Part shown: piece by piece, positions 44,880 through 58,157 of the stretch
Layout of the letters: each line of letters opens with the position of its first letter
Position numbering within the stretch: the first letter of the stretch is position 1
DNA from: Oopsacas minuta
Lineage: Eukaryota > Porifera > Hexactinellida > Lyssacinosida > Leucopsacidae
Reading direction: 5' to 3'
DNA: 64,000 nt
Assembly (NCBI GenBank): GCA_024704765.1
Contig: JAKMXF010000003.1
Coordinates: 124,001-188,000, forward strand
Translations under genes and position numbers: made by a program
The notes under the pieces: model-generated
Seen by the model: only the letters and a program-made list of their open reading frames with translations
Databases searched by the model: none
Told to the model about the DNA's origin: nothing

Positions 44880-44952
44880 CGACCACGATGGGACTCGAAC
44901 CCACAATCTTCTGATCCGAAGTCAGACGCCTTATCCATTAGGCCACGCGGCC
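44880..44952 (-). tRNA. tRNA-Arg (anticodon UCG)
   Basis: A 73-nt cloverleaf on the minus strand. Acceptor stem GGCCGCG pairs with CGTGGTC (with G-U pairs); D arm contains GGCCTAATGGATAAGGC (A box); anticodon stem TCTGA/TCAGA encloses the loop CTTCGGA, so the anticodon is TCG; the T arm has GGTTCGAGTCC (B box). There is no intron and no encoded CCA, as usual for a nuclear tRNA gene. It should read CGA arginine codons (inosine-free). Confidence 0.97.
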
Positions 44953-45974
44953 ACAAATATTAAATTACTATTTTAGAGTTATAATAGCATCATATTCTGT
45001 GAGGCCCACCCAAAAAATCTATAAAAGTAAGGTTTGGATGCTATTCCAAAGCTAGGTGGTAGAACTGAATATGATTTCTAGGGTTATTCGAGCTAAAAGG
45101 AAATATATGAGAATATGATTAATCGCCAAATCATTAAGAAATACTAACTTATGAAATATTTTAGACCTCAGGCGCACATCTACACCCTCAAATGTACCCA
45201 CATGCAAATTTTGATATCGATTGGACTGTAAGATTGGCCACAGAGACGTCTGTAACCTTACACACCGTATATGCTAGGTAATGTCACTAGAGCAACTGCA
45301 CACTAGTAATCTATTCATTCATATTTTGCCAGTAAACGATTCTATCAACTTATAATTCATGGTTCTCAGCTGTTTGTTAGTAGAAATTACGGCTGACCAT
45401 AAAGTGACGGTTCCCTTAGACAAAATTTCCCAAAATTATCCAACCAGTACTAATAGCACGGTAGATTGCGAATCTGCATTATTCACTAGCAGATGCCAGA
45501 CAGAAATTTTTGGTGAAATTCCTACTCCTGATACAGGATCACATCACTCTGGCCAGACTATGCATACTATATTATTCATATTGAAGTCTTTTGGCAACGA
45601 AAATTGTGGTAAATAGTTTTGTTACAATAGCCGAAACCCTCAAATCATAAGGCCCCAGTAGTCTAGTTATGATGTGAGGAATTGCCCCGAGACACAACTT
45701 TTAGGGAAGAAGACACTTTGACCTACATTTTGCAATTTTAGCATATAAAACGCATTTAGGTGTCAAGATATGCTAAGTGGTTGAGTCACAAGCAATGGTG
45801 TCATAAATGAGCATACTCCTATCAGTTATATACGTATATTTAAATACTTTAATGATTGAACAAAGTATTGTAAAAAGTATATACAAACTTGAAAACAATG
45901 CCGCAGTTAAATTAGGTCATCGCAGATGGCAAAATGAATGAATAAATAACAACAAATTAGCAGTTGAAATTAGA
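44953..45974. other. Spacer, about 1 kb
   Basis: A plus-strand frame of 85 codons at 45359-45616 has no recognised similarity and no clear coding features. Nothing else seen. Confidence 0.4.
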
Positions 45975-47678
45975 TTAGTGATGTCGTTTAAGATCATCAA
46001 GTTGTCGTTTGTATGCGTCAGCCTGCAAGGCTCGTTGTTCAAACATTTGTAGACGCTCAATTTCATCTCGTTGCTCTTCCATCTTATGTGTAAGTCTCTC
46101 ATGAACTTGCTCTAGTCTTTGGTTTCGTTCGCGGAGTCTGTTAATTTGTTTTTCACTCTGTGTTTCCTGCATTTTCTCTTGCTCTCTATCCTCCAGCAGT
46201 CGTGTTGTCTGATCCCTCGCGGCCTGGTATTCATTCTTAAGACACTCGCAGCGTATTATTAGTGCGTCTTTCTGCTCGTTCAATTCATTCAACTCTTTTT
46301 GATATTCTTCCCTCTCTTGTTCAAACTCTAACAGCATTCCTTCACGGTCCTCTTGTGCTGCATAACCATTCACTGGGTAGTCACGTATTTTCTCATGCAT
46401 GTCTATATTCTCGTTGAGGAGACCGTCGTTTTCTTCCCTCAATTCTGTAACTCTAGCTTGCCAATTTTCAGCCTCATTCCTGGATAACTCAAGTTGATTC
46501 ACAAGCAAGGAATAATCCTCTTCCATTATACTACAGCGATTCTCCAGTTCGTTACATTTCTCCTCCAATCGAGTTACAATTCCTCGCAACTCTTCCCGCT
46601 GTTTCTTCAATCTCCAAATCTTTTCATCTTGCCCTGTAGGGGTGGATGTCTGAGAAATCTGTCCGCCCAAACGACTCCCTGATCGGTGATTCATCAATTC
46701 ATCGTTCTCGTTTTTGAGCATTCGTACCGTGTTCTCTAAACTCACGATTTTCTTGCTCATATCCTTTTGCGATACAGAAAAGTTGAAACCGACAGTTTTA
46801 AGAGAAGCGCCGTGTCCATGAACACGTTGTTTGTACGTCAAGAGTTCTCTCTCCAGCAATTCTTTGCTCAATTCAAGGAGATCAACTTTTCTCATTAGTT
46901 GTAGAATTTCGGATTCCTTATCTTTCAAAATTTCATCTAATTTCTTTTTTTCGCGAGAATTGTCACTAGTAAAACGTCGATTCATGTCCGTAATGGTTTC
47001 TATTTTTTCTTTATGCTCTAGCTTCATTCTATGGATTTCCTGTCTCTTATCAAAATCCCCCTCTCTGATATTTCGAATGGTCACAGTCAAGGCCTCCTTG
47101 TCGTCTGTCAAATGCGATATTTTCTGCAAATATGAACCTTCCTTCTCTTTCCAATGTTCTTGCATTTTTTTAATTTTGTTATTCCATTTCTCTTCCAACT
47201 TTATTTCTGTTACAATAATTGCATTTTCTTTATCAAAACCTACAATAAATAATTTTCGTATAAATTTTATTCCAGAATATTCTAACTTTCGTGGACCCCT
47301 CCAATAGGTGAATTACAAATTTTGAGGTCTTGGAAACCGATGTTTCATTCGAACCAAAAAGTTAAATTTATTCAAACCATTTTATTATAACTTACCGAAT
47401 TGTTCTCTTAGCTTTTGAATTTCCTCATTCTTTCCAGATATTTTCTCAGCCATTTCCCTATCTTTCCGTACTCTTATATCAACTTCAAGGGCGGACAATT
47501 CTTGATGTTTGTCAATATCCTTCCGCTTTGTTGACATGTTGGACTGATGATTGAGCTTGCTCTCCCATTCTTCATTACATCTGTTTATTGCAATCACTTT
47601 TTCATGACTCACTTCTCTCAGTTTACGTTTCAAATCCTCAACTTCCTTCGTTAATAGAAAAACCTTTGATTCTGCCAT
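45975..47678 (-). CDS. Coiled-coil protein, paralogue of the N-terminal part of the RIM-BP-like protein
   Basis: Two exons (47678-47396, 47239-45975) join to 515 residues, nearly all predicted coiled coil rich in Glu, Lys, Arg and Gln. The first 94 residues align with those of the divergent gene at 51133: EVEDLKRKLREVSHEKVIAI here against KQVDDLKRKLRDSTQDKVQA there, and the single intron sits at the same place and phase (phase 1 after ...FG or ...IG). It ends DDLKRHH without any SH3 or FN3 domain, so it equals only the N-terminal third of its paralogue. Function not known; a scaffold or tether is a guess. The intron contains a family D fragment (about 47290-47335). Confidence 0.75.
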
Positions 47679-50600
47679 TACACTTGATTTTAAAATTATA
47701 TATTTGATCAATTAAGCTATTTATATATAGCAACTGATTGTATAGAATGGAATGTATGTGGTTAGTGTCATATTGCCTATTAAGCTATTGTGAATTAATG
47801 GTATTGTGGCCCTCACTTTCAATCATTGAATGCAATTGATTTTCTTTCTTCGTATAGAAACTAGAATTCATATGATTTCCTGTGTGCAAATTGAAAGTTC
47901 AAAAGTAGAGTATTACTTGAAAACGAAAGTGTAAGAATTTGGTAATATTTAGTGATACGAACTATTGTAGAAGGTTTATTTTTAGAATATTGAAAATGAT
48001 TTATCATATTAATTGTATTACTTTCCAGCTGACTAGTGCACGGAATTTTCCGATAATGATTCCGTAATGTGTAGAAAATCCATGTTGAATTGTCTACCTG
48101 TAACTCCTAGGTTGTTCAGTTGGCTTTTTAATGTTTGACAAAACATTACAAGAATTTACATACTGCAACTCTCCCTGATATGAGGTTTGTAAGTAAGGTT
48201 AAATATGAATTTCTGCATAATTATAGAAGGAATGCTCTTAACATGGAATTTCACCACTCAAAAACAATAATTTTCAGTACAGTCAACTCCATCGAAGCTT
48301 AAGGAGCCGCGATAATCACTTTGATAGAAGTTCGCGGTTTGGGACGATATTAATGTGTACAATTTCAGATTTGGATATAAGCGGGTATTTAGAAATATCC
48401 GTGTTCGATATAACGGGGAGTTGACTGTACAGCAGATATGTACGAATATTTGCAAATATTAGGAGCTAATAAGTTCTGATAATAACTAATACATGGCTTT
48501 GTTTTATATTAATAGACTATTCACTTAATGCTGAATCAGTACAATATTTCAACAGAAGGAAAGGTATTCTCTGAACTCCATAGTCATGTATTGTGTTAAC
48601 AGTTAATTACGCGATTAATCGAATAATTCCCATTGTGTATTGTAGATTGCAAATACTGAAGTTTGATTTATCAAATTGTCAAGTTTTCCAGTCAGAGTCG
48701 AGTCTTAATTAAGTCCGGGAAATTGTGTCGAAACAGTAATTGTTCAGTTGTTTAGTAAACAAAGCTAACTACTAAATGCAATTTGTCATCAAAATCTCGA
48801 TTACGGGCTGTGCCGACGTAATTTTCACTCAATTAATTACAGTGGATTATTGAGACAATAATATTCTACTAAATACAATAATCACTTTTAGCCAAGGAAT
48901 TCTAATATTGTATGTCGAATTATAGGTCCCTGTTTATCCCTATTAGCAGGTGGAAGCTAATCTCTAAGGACAGTTTTCAGTAAAAAATGTTTAGTTGCAT
49001 TCATACATAGTTCAATAGTTGAAATAGCTTTCCCTCTGTGTCCTGTGTGAGCGAGATTTTTGTACAAATCACTCACAAACGGTGGAATTTTGCAAAAAAT
49101 ACCCTTATGACATCTGTTCACATTTACGAGTCTTTACCTTGAATATGAAATATTTCGTGAGTGTCCCTTCCGGTAAAGTTCAACACGTGTCCAAAATTTT
49201 ACCATGGTATGCTTATATATGCTGATTGCCTACTTATTTCAATAATCATTATTGATTTTATTTAGCATTCACTTGCCAAATAATAACAGGACTTCTCAGG
49301 GAATTCTTGTAAACTTTACCAGTTATAATCATTCATTAACCAAAGTCACACGTGTTATATGATAGCCTTTCCTCTCAATGTTAATAGCTATATCCCTTAT
49401 AGCCATTTGCATTGAAATGTTATCACTAAGGAATGTAATTAAATTCCATCCATTGAGATAACGTCTATTAATTAAAATTAAAATTAGTTATTAGCCATCA
49501 TTACAGGAGTCGTCGGTATTTTATCAGACCTTTTCTCCATTAATTTGATATAATACATTTTTTTGTATTAAATATTGCAAAGTTATGCTATTCAGCGGTT
49601 TAATTGATGTCTACAAAATAAATAATTTCCTGTTTTGTCTGTTAAAAGATGGCCGCCTAGAGTCAAATAGCATTTACCCGCGTAGCCTGTTTGTGCAATA
49701 TTTACGATAATTACTTTTTAGAGGGTTTCATTTTCAGCTAAAGCACAGGATGTTTAGCTATTAGAAATTCAAATTTGATCATACAATACATTATTTGCTG
49801 AATTGTGCCATACTTGGCAATAAAATGCCTTAGACAAATATTTGTATACTATATACATAACCACGATTCATGAAAAGTTGACACAATAACCAACAAGCAA
49901 CAACAAAGCTTATTTACCACCGACATATTTTATCATCCTCTTACTGATGATAAATTTCAATTGATGTTGGTCAGCCAGTCTTTCCTGGCTATGTCAACAG
50001 GACGTAATATATTAGTATGTTAGTCTAACATACCAAATAGTGGAAGAAAATTCTCATAATTTAGCCAAAACATTGAGAATCAAATGTATACACCCTAAGT
50101 AGCCAGCCAAATGCTGGTCAATGAAACAATAACTCGTATTACGGAATTCTATATATACGTAGTGTTCTTGTAAACTATGCGAATTATCCATTCAATGTTA
50201 TGTGCGATCATATTTTCCATAGAAACTATTATCATTATTAACCTTAAAAAGGTGTGATAACCAGCATATGAAGATTAATAGGTTAGGGTCTATGCAAACA
50301 TCTGTCTACCTGAAAAAATGAGATGCCATTAAGGCGTATTCTCTCTCAGCTATCTTAGGGGACTTATTTCATAACACTAAAATATTTGGTAAATTGTCGA
50401 GTTTGATTGTATTGTCTCTCACAGATTTGAATCCATTCAACAAGCCATATATCTAACTTTATATCTCCAGTATTATCTAGCTGTACAAAGTATTCCTTTT
50501 ATGATATTAGCATGTGTTGTTAGTTGCTCATGCTCACTTTATGGATATAAATGTATAATATTTCTTCCCTCGATTTTATAATAGATTCTCTTACAAGTAC

Positions 50601-51132
50601 GGATAATTATTGCTTTCCTTTCTGTGGGACATAAATACAGGCCAAATGTTCCTCATTAGGGGCAGGGTGCGCCGAACTTTCTAATATCTATCCAAGGGGT
50701 TCATTCATTATCGAGGAGTGGTCACGTGCACACATATATTTTGTATTAGTTCTATGGGGCTGAAACCCCCTGCTCCTTCTCCTCTTGAGTGTGCCGCCTA
50801 TGCTTAGGGGACGTCACGTTTTCGGATATTTGTCGATGACCTGCAGAAAACAAAATTCTCCCGCTTTGTTAGGGCAGCTAATGACTAAATCTTTTATTCA
50901 ATCTGACTGCATGTGTGTACATAACATTGAACATAAACACAACTAAAAAATGGAAAAATTTGCAAGTTTTGATTATTTCATTGACAATTTGACATCTGAC
51001 ATATCAGCCCCGTCACTGACTGCTTATAATACTTACAGTCCTAGCACTGCTAACACTTTTAGGAACACGAATGTATATACGATATTGTGTCATATACTTA
51101 TGAGTATAAATATTGGTGTATAGAGAGGGGTC
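47679..51132. other. Gene-free 3.45-kb spacer between divergent paralogues
   Basis: The longest stretch without a gene in the window. Only a family A element (48278-48429) is recognised. No frame of note, no tRNA. It separates the left minus-strand block from the right plus-strand block and must hold both divergent promoters. Confidence 0.5.
48278..48429. repeat. Family A element, full length
   Basis: TACAGTCAACTCCATCGAAG at the left and GATATAACGGGGAGTTGACT followed by GTA at the right. Confidence 0.8.
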
Positions 51133-54100
51133 ATGACGTCAGAAGTAAAGCTACTAAATCTCCAGAAACAAGTTGATGACTTGAAACGAAAACTCCGGGA
51201 TAGTACACAAGATAAAGTACAAGCTATCAACCGTAATAATCAGGATTGGGAGAGGAAGCTAGCTTCTCAAGTATCAATAGCTCTGAAGAGATCACAAGCA
51301 GAACACGATACACAGATAGCTTCATTGCAGGCTGATATAGATTTACGCGTAGATAGAGAAATAGCTACAGCTACTAGTGGGAAGGATGCAGAGATTAGGA
51401 AGATCAAGGATTCTATTGGTAAAAATACAGAGTAAACCTCTCCAGTGTAGTTATTCTCCATTTGTATACATAAAATCACACTTAAATTGTACAAATATGT
51501 TCCTAAACCGCCATAAGTAACAATTTTCATCGGTTATATCGAAGTAATTATCGCGGCCCCTTGAGCATCGATATAACAGGAGCAGACTATGCTAATATAC
51601 TTTATTTCTATTCTTAGATAACGACAAGGGAACTGCAGTCAAATTGGCTTGCTTCAAAACAGAAGACAAATACTCAGAAATAATTAAACAGATAGAAGGG
51701 GAGTTTAAGGCTCGAGAGGCTGCTCTAACACGCGAAATATTTCATCTCTCAGGAGATAGAGAAGAAGTCAATAACCAACTCGCATTACTCAAGCAAGCAG
51801 ACCTCGAAAAGGCCGCGATAATTAAAAATCTGAATTTCGAACATGAAAAATCCGTGAAAGAACTGATTGAAGTTAGCAAACAAGATCAATTGAAGGAATA
51901 CACAAAATTCAAAGCAATTGAAAAATACGCACAAGACAAGGAAAGCGAGGTAAAACGACTAGAAGGAAAAATCGATATTCTCAAAGTCGATAAAGAAATT
52001 CTAGAAAAACAATTGAAAAAGCGGCAATCAACTCCTGACACGTCACCCTCCGTCCCTCGTATAATGCGTTACACAGAACGTGAGAGAGAACTGACTAAGA
52101 AAATACGTGATCTTGAGGATAAGGTTAAAACACTACATCGAGGTAGTAGTAGTCTATCTAATTATTCTCTTGACACTATATCATCACCGTATAGCTATAC
52201 CGAGAGTACTGCATCTCCTACAAGGTCTATTAGCTCGGATTCTGGTGAGAAACCTAGTCAACTCAAACGGCAAGTTAAGGAACTTAAAGAACAAGTTATA
52301 ATGTTAGAAGATAAATGTTATGCTTTGCAACAAAAAAGTAATATCCCTGAAAGAGATTCGTTTACTAAAGAAAATATTGAAGTTGAATATCTGGAGCGTG
52401 AGCTACAGCTTAAAGAAAAATATCACAAAGAAATTGAAGTGTTAGAAAACGAAGTGAGAGAGTTGAGACACAAAATACGTGATTTATCTGTTAACACATC
52501 GATTTCTGGATCTACCATTGATGATATGCAAACGATAATTGATGGCTATGATGCACGTTATAAGAAATTATGTAAAGATTCCATTATGAATCAACAGGCA
52601 TATTCGTTATGGTGCGAGACTGACGCTGTTAAGAATCTAAGGAATGATTTGCAGGACAAAATTGAAGAAACGGAAGAGTTGAAATCTCAGAATAATTCGC
52701 TACAGATTAAGTGTGATAATTTTAAGGAGGAATATAGTTCTGTTCTGTCTCAGAATAATCAGCTGATCGAGGAGAGAGAAATCGCAATTTCTGAGAAAAA
52801 CGCGGTTGAGACTGAATTGAAAGTACTACAAGAAACCATGAATACTAAAGCAGAACGAATCGAGGAATTGGAAATTAATGATAGCGAACTTGTCTTTCTT
52901 AGAGAAAAGAACGAAAGTTTCAAATTAGAACAGGAAAGTTATTCTCTTATAATAGAGAAACAAAATAAAGAAATTGATTTACTAAAATCCTATGAATCTG
53001 AAGCAAACGACTGTAAAGTTCTTCAAGAAAGCTGCGAGCAGTTACGAGAGAAAATAATCCATGAACAGACCAAAGAGAAAGAGCTAATGGTAATCATACA
53101 AACTTTAGAAGATCAAAACTCTTACTTACAGAGCGAATTACAATCGAAAGACGATAAACTTTCTGACCTTACATCTGTTATATCTAATCTCACTGATAAA
53201 CTAAAAGTACAAAAAAGCTCTGAAATGAATGAGGTTAACCGTAGAGAAGGTCATGATATATTATTCTATCCCCCGATGTACAAAAATAACAGAAATAATA
53301 ATAACAATGATGACGAGATGAATTTTGAAGCGATTGAAAGCCCTATTACAACTGTACAGAAAATAGAATTGGATACAGAGTTGTATAAATCTGAAGAAGC
53401 ATATAACAGTGAAGCTCCACTGTCTCTCTCAACAGCTGATCAGTTATCAACTGACTCTACGAATAGTAGCGATGCACAAGATGAAATATTTCCTCTTTCA
53501 GCTGTTGGTGAGACAGATCAGTTGATCCCCGATCAGACCTATCTCCTAGAAGATGTGAGCATAGATGAATGGTCCCACGCGTCAGAAGAGGAGGTCATCT
53601 ATACCCCTAAACCTCCAGATGTCTCTCCAATTCCGACCCCGGACAAGGCATCAAAAAATTCCACCCCTGACCTGTTCCTTATTCGGTACAACTACGATCC
53701 TCTCGTATCCTCTCCCAACCCACATCCTGAGCAAGAGCTCTCCCTTAAAGCTGGGGATTGTGTATACATATATGGGATTCCAGATCAGGACGGATTTTAC
53801 CTAGGAGAGCTAAATGGGGGAAAGAGAGGACTGGTCCCGTCTAATTTTGTCGAGAAAATGCCCTATCCTGGGTTCCAAAACGATAGGAACCTAGATGTCC
53901 CACAAAAGAACATTCCCCCTACTCCTCCCACAGTTGAGGACAGGGGAACAGTGGGACCATTGGACCTATACACACAGGGTACCTCAGATCAGCTGCTACA
54001 CACATACACTTCAAATCTGAGTAATATTGTTGAGGAAGACGAATCACTTTTGGATAACTCAAATCTAACAAGAATTTCTGGAAACATTTCAAGTACAGAG

Positions 54101-55780
54101 TCAATTGACAGATGTCAAACTGAGGATAATTCCTCAACAGAATCACTCGATAAAATTACTGATATACAAACTCCAGTAGCTTCACCGCGACATATCCCTC
54201 AAACAGCTGATTTACGTGTCAAATACACTGACAATGACGTAGAATTATCCTGGACTGTACCTCCTAATATGCTCGACACCATACAAGGATATCATGTTTC
54301 AATTGGTAGTGAAATTACACAATATATAGAAGGAGCGAGGAACACATTTCTATCGATGAATTCTCTAGAAGATAAGCTTAATCCAGGTAGATACACACTA
54401 GTTATTTGTACAGTTACGAACTATGGATATTCTGATCCTGTAGAATGTACTATAGACACAACACTACTGAATCCTCCGTATGAATTGAGGGTAGTAGAAG
54501 ATGGAGCTTGTGTGTTAATCAGCTGGTCTTCACCTGATACATTTTCCCTGTCAAGTCCATTAGTATCATTCACAGTGTATTTGAATGATACTATATTAAC
54601 TAGTGTTGATTTCTCAGATTTCTTGGTAAGTAAGGGTGTGTCAATTCCTCGTGTTGATCTTTTGAAGTTTTACGAATCTAGCCCCGATCAACAAATGAGT
54701 CTCACTGTCAAATCATTTCTGAGTGACGGACGTTTCTCATGTCCCAGCGAAATTCTAGATCTCCCTCTGCAGTTTCTAACACGTTTTGAGTCAACTTCCG
54801 GTAGCATGACAGTTGAATCTGAATCCAGTGAAGGATGTTCCAGACATTCCACAAGCTCTGAAAGTGAAGTATTAGAAGTATTTCGTAGATCTTCTATAGA
54901 ATCTGATCAGCTGTTGAAAGCAAGACAAAACACTTCGGATGTAGTAAGCAAACCTCCTCTAGACAGACATACACAACTTATCCAATCAACGGGCTCCAAA
55001 CAGAGGCAGAGTTTCACACCAAATGAAGAGAATCTTTTCACAGAGCTAGAAGCACAAGGGGAGCCAGATTTCTCTCAGGAGATGTTTGCTCTACAACAAA
55101 ATTCAAGTCAATCTGATAGTGACGATGATAAAGCTCTGTATGCTGAGATTCCCCCTCTTGACGTCACTGTTACTTACTACGTAGCTTTATACGACTATAA
55201 TCCTGTAGACCAATCACCGAATAGAGGCGAATATCAATCTGAATTGCCTCTTAAGAAAGGCGAAGTTATAGCTATTTTCGGTGGAATTGATAATGAAGGA
55301 TTTTTCACTGGACAAGTTGACACAAAAGTTGGGTTAATTCCTTATAATTTGATTGAAAAGATTAACTTGTGCGATGTGAGCGGAGAGACAAGCTCAGCGC
55401 TTTTGTTCCAAGCAACTAAACAGGCCTTCCCCTCTCGAAATTTCACAGCTCTCTACTCCTACAATCCACGTACTGACTCTCCAAACTGTGATGATGTTGA
55501 TGACGAGCTCTCTTTCAAGAGTGGTACCTCCATCTCCATATTTGGAGATGTTCAAGACGATGGATTCTTTATTGGAGAACGAGACGGACAACTTGGATTT
55601 GTCCCTTCTAACTTCATCGAGCCTGTCGATCATATTAAACCACAAGACACCAAACAATCGACAAACGAATCAACAAATACAAAAGGCGCTACCCACCCAC
55701 AAGGCGAAATTCCTAAATCGAACAAAAATATTTTAGCTAAAACAAAAGGCATATTCAAAAGTCTTTCCAAGAAATCCTGA
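51133..55780 (+). CDS. RIMBP: RIM-binding-protein-like scaffold (coiled coil, three SH3, two FN3)
   Basis: Two exons (51133-51418, 51618-55780) join to 1,482 residues. Parts: long coiled coil (about 1-640), an acidic linker, SH3-I (about 779-843: IRYNYDPLVSSPNPHPEQEL, RGLVPSNFVEKM), two FN3 domains (about 955-1140: VELSWTVPPNML, CVLISWSSPD), SH3-II (about 1279-1345: YVALYDYNPVDQSPN) and SH3-III (about 1368-1432: FTALYSYNPRTDSPN, GFVPSNFIEP). The order SH3, FN3, SH3, SH3, and the YNP.(T/V)DSPN form of the SH3 domains, are those of RIM-BP, which in nervous systems ties calcium channels to vesicle release sites. Animal RIM-BPs usually have three FN3 domains; I see two. The start ATG lies inside TGACGTCA. 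The single intron holds a family A element. The role in this animal is inferred only from domains. Confidence 0.85.
51475..51590. repeat. Family A element, partial
   Basis: CTTAAATTGTACAAATATGT ... TCGAAGTAATTATCGCGGCC ... GATATAACAGGAGCAGACTA; the left end is missing. It lies in the single intron of the RIM-BP-like gene. Confidence 0.7.
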
Positions 55781-56285
55781 ATACACTTATGTATACACAG
55801 AACTAACACACAACCTTATCTCTTGTATATTATACTAGTTATTTGTTAATCTATCAGTTTCTATGCAAATTGACTCACTTGAACTATACCTCTACTATTT
55901 TTGGCACAAACAGTTATAGCCCATAATTATTTATAGAAGTAATTTATGTAAATGAATGAGTATCTAATCAAGTAATTTATTTGTTATAATGGTTTAATAC
56001 GAGGGGAGGGTGTCCTCGCGCTTTCATGGCCCGATTGTCTAAATTAACGGCCCTTTCTTAGTGTCCGTGCGGCCCAAAGCCCTGAACAAACTTTACAACG
56101 TTGCATACAGAAGAACCTCTCCATCAGGGGCCGTGTAACCGGGAAATTTCTGGATTTCAACCTACAAAATTAGCTTACTATTATCAAAAAATAAATTTGT
56201 GTATTATGTATGCTACTCGAATTTGTATTTTAATTCTCTCTTTTAGTTGTTATTACTTGTTTATATTATTGGCTGTTAATTTAAG
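55781..56285. other. Spacer downstream of RIM-BP-like gene
   Basis: About 0.5 kb without a recognised gene or repeat. Confidence 0.4.
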
Positions 56286-57644
56286 ATGGGCTGTGGTTCT
56301 AGCTCTCAATCTGATACAACACATTCCATTCAACAAACATCAGTAACAACAACAACAACAACAACAACAAACAAACAACATGTACCTTCTCTTGACACAA
56401 CAGCACTTTTCAGACAAGATAATACTCAACCTGATATCAAACAAACTACTCATTCATCCCATAATGTTGATACAGCTATAAACGAAGATATCCAACTTAA
56501 GCGTATGAGTTTATAAATATACCTAAATCTGACATTACTTTCATGTATAACTTTTCCCACAGCTATTCAATCAGATACACAGAATACATCAAATGACATA
56601 TCTATATTCGCTAAATCAGACAGATTAGTTAAAGTGAATTCATTATACAATCTGGGTTCGATATACATATATGCTACTTCAAGAGTTGAATACCATATTT
56701 GTATAATTCAGACTCCGATATAATCGGGTATTTTGATATATCTGCCTCTAGTATAACAGGAGTGACTGTATTCACATATACACGTGGATATATACCTTGC
56801 TATATTCCTGTAGTTACAGGAAGAACACAAAACTGATATAAAGGAAGATCTACAGTTGAATGGGAATCAAATCTTAGCTCAACAATTACGAAATAAAGTT
56901 AGCTAACCCTTTAGCTCAAAATTCATATTATATATTGGACAAAATTTCTTATTTAGCAACTTGACTGTAAATCGATAAATAAGGAAAGAACTAAAAGAGA
57001 AGTGAAATCAGCAAATGAAATTAATGAATCTCAGAAACAAGAACACAAGGTTACTAGAGTAATGTATAGGTTATACATTTCATACCCTTGACATCATTAG
57101 CACCGACCCTGGGGGCAAGGGCCTCGGCGGCCCTGGATGGCAACTGAATGAATTCAATGGAATGTATGTTTCCGTGTTTTTATAGATTGAAGAGGATTTC
57201 ATTGCTCATAAACTGGTTAAAAGTAAAGAAATATCAGATACACAAAATAACAACAGAGAAAATAATGATACACATGCAAGCAGAGTTAGTATTTATGTTT
57301 AAAATTTACTTACGAGTTACGACACTTTATTTTATCAATAATATCTTCTAGACTGATGTATTAGATGATACTTATATTGACTCAGAAGAAGAACCCGTTA
57401 TATTAGAGAATGATACGTCTTATAACAGAGATACTGGTGAGTAGTTTGCATACGTTCATATAAGTACAGGTAAAACAGGTTTAACACCAGAAGTTCCCAG
57501 TTTCCACAGGCCAGTGTATGGAAGTTACACTCTACCAATATTTAAACTGTTCGTTGTTTAGGAAACATTTGGGGAGACTATTATCCATCAGAACAACCTG
57601 ATCCCTTAGATCTTGAAGCACCAGACTCGGTGATTATTATGTGA
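56286..57644 (+). CDS. Predicted N-myristoylated/palmitoylated hydrophilic protein, unrecognised
   Basis: Not recognised. Seven small exons (56286-56502, 56563-56633, 56820-56897, 56957-57049, 57186-57284, 57352-57436, 57562-57644) join exactly in frame to 241 residues. It begins MGCGSSSQ: Gly2 with Ser6 fits N-myristoylation and Cys3 fits palmitoylation, so it probably sits on the inner face of a membrane. A threonine run follows (eight Thr from CAACAACAA-type repeats). The rest is charged and low in hydrophobic residues, and it ends in a more conserved-looking NIWGDYYPSEQPDPLDLEAP stretch followed by DSVIIM. Donors are often GTTAGN. Intron 2 has a family A element. No domain is evident. Confidence 0.7.
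56642..56770. repeat. Family A element, partial
   Basis: ATATTTGTATAATTCAGACT-like words and ATAACAGGAGTGACTGTA at the right end; in intron 2 of the acylated-protein gene. Confidence 0.65.
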
Positions 57645-58157
57645 TATACCATATATGGTATATGTGTATATTTATTTTAGACCTCTCTTATCAACTATTA
57701 AATCTACTTTCTATCTTTATGATAACGCATATTTGTCTGTATATATCTCTTTATGGAATTACACACCCAGTAATCTTACTAAGAATATTTTCAAAGATTA
57801 TGATGACCAGTTCCACAAGAAAATAGAGCATGTGGGGTGATTTCATTCCCATTTTCGCATTATTTTGCGAAGTTATCTATGAAGCCTGTTTTATTCGTTG
57901 AATTATGAAGCACTGTACTTACTACAGGGGGGCAAATGAATTGCCCCGCTGCTTACTTTTCCTTATTAGCATATACGCCGTGTACATCCACCATAGATAC
58001 GTATTAACAACCAGGCAAAATCTCAATTACCTAAACTCTAACAAACAATTTATAATATCAAATTACACTATCCAAATGTTATGCATAGGATAAGTTATTA
58101 CTTAAACTGGCTCAATCAGTCTATTCACGTATTCCTACAGACTCACCAGAAGAAGAC
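57645..58157. other. Spacer upstream of SNAP-25
   Basis: About 0.5 kb; two short open frames here overlap each other and show no coding signs. Confidence 0.4.

Noticed and set aside
44622-44956. Two minus-strand frames overlapping the tRNA
   Set aside because: Their apparent coding comes from the tRNA-Arg sequence itself and AT-rich flank.
45359-45616. Plus-strand frame of 85 codons
   Set aside because: Short, isolated, no similarity recognised, no splice partners; treated as chance.
57641-58093. Three short plus-strand frames between the acylated-protein gene and SNAP-25
   Set aside because: They overlap in different frames, are AT-driven and have no coding features.
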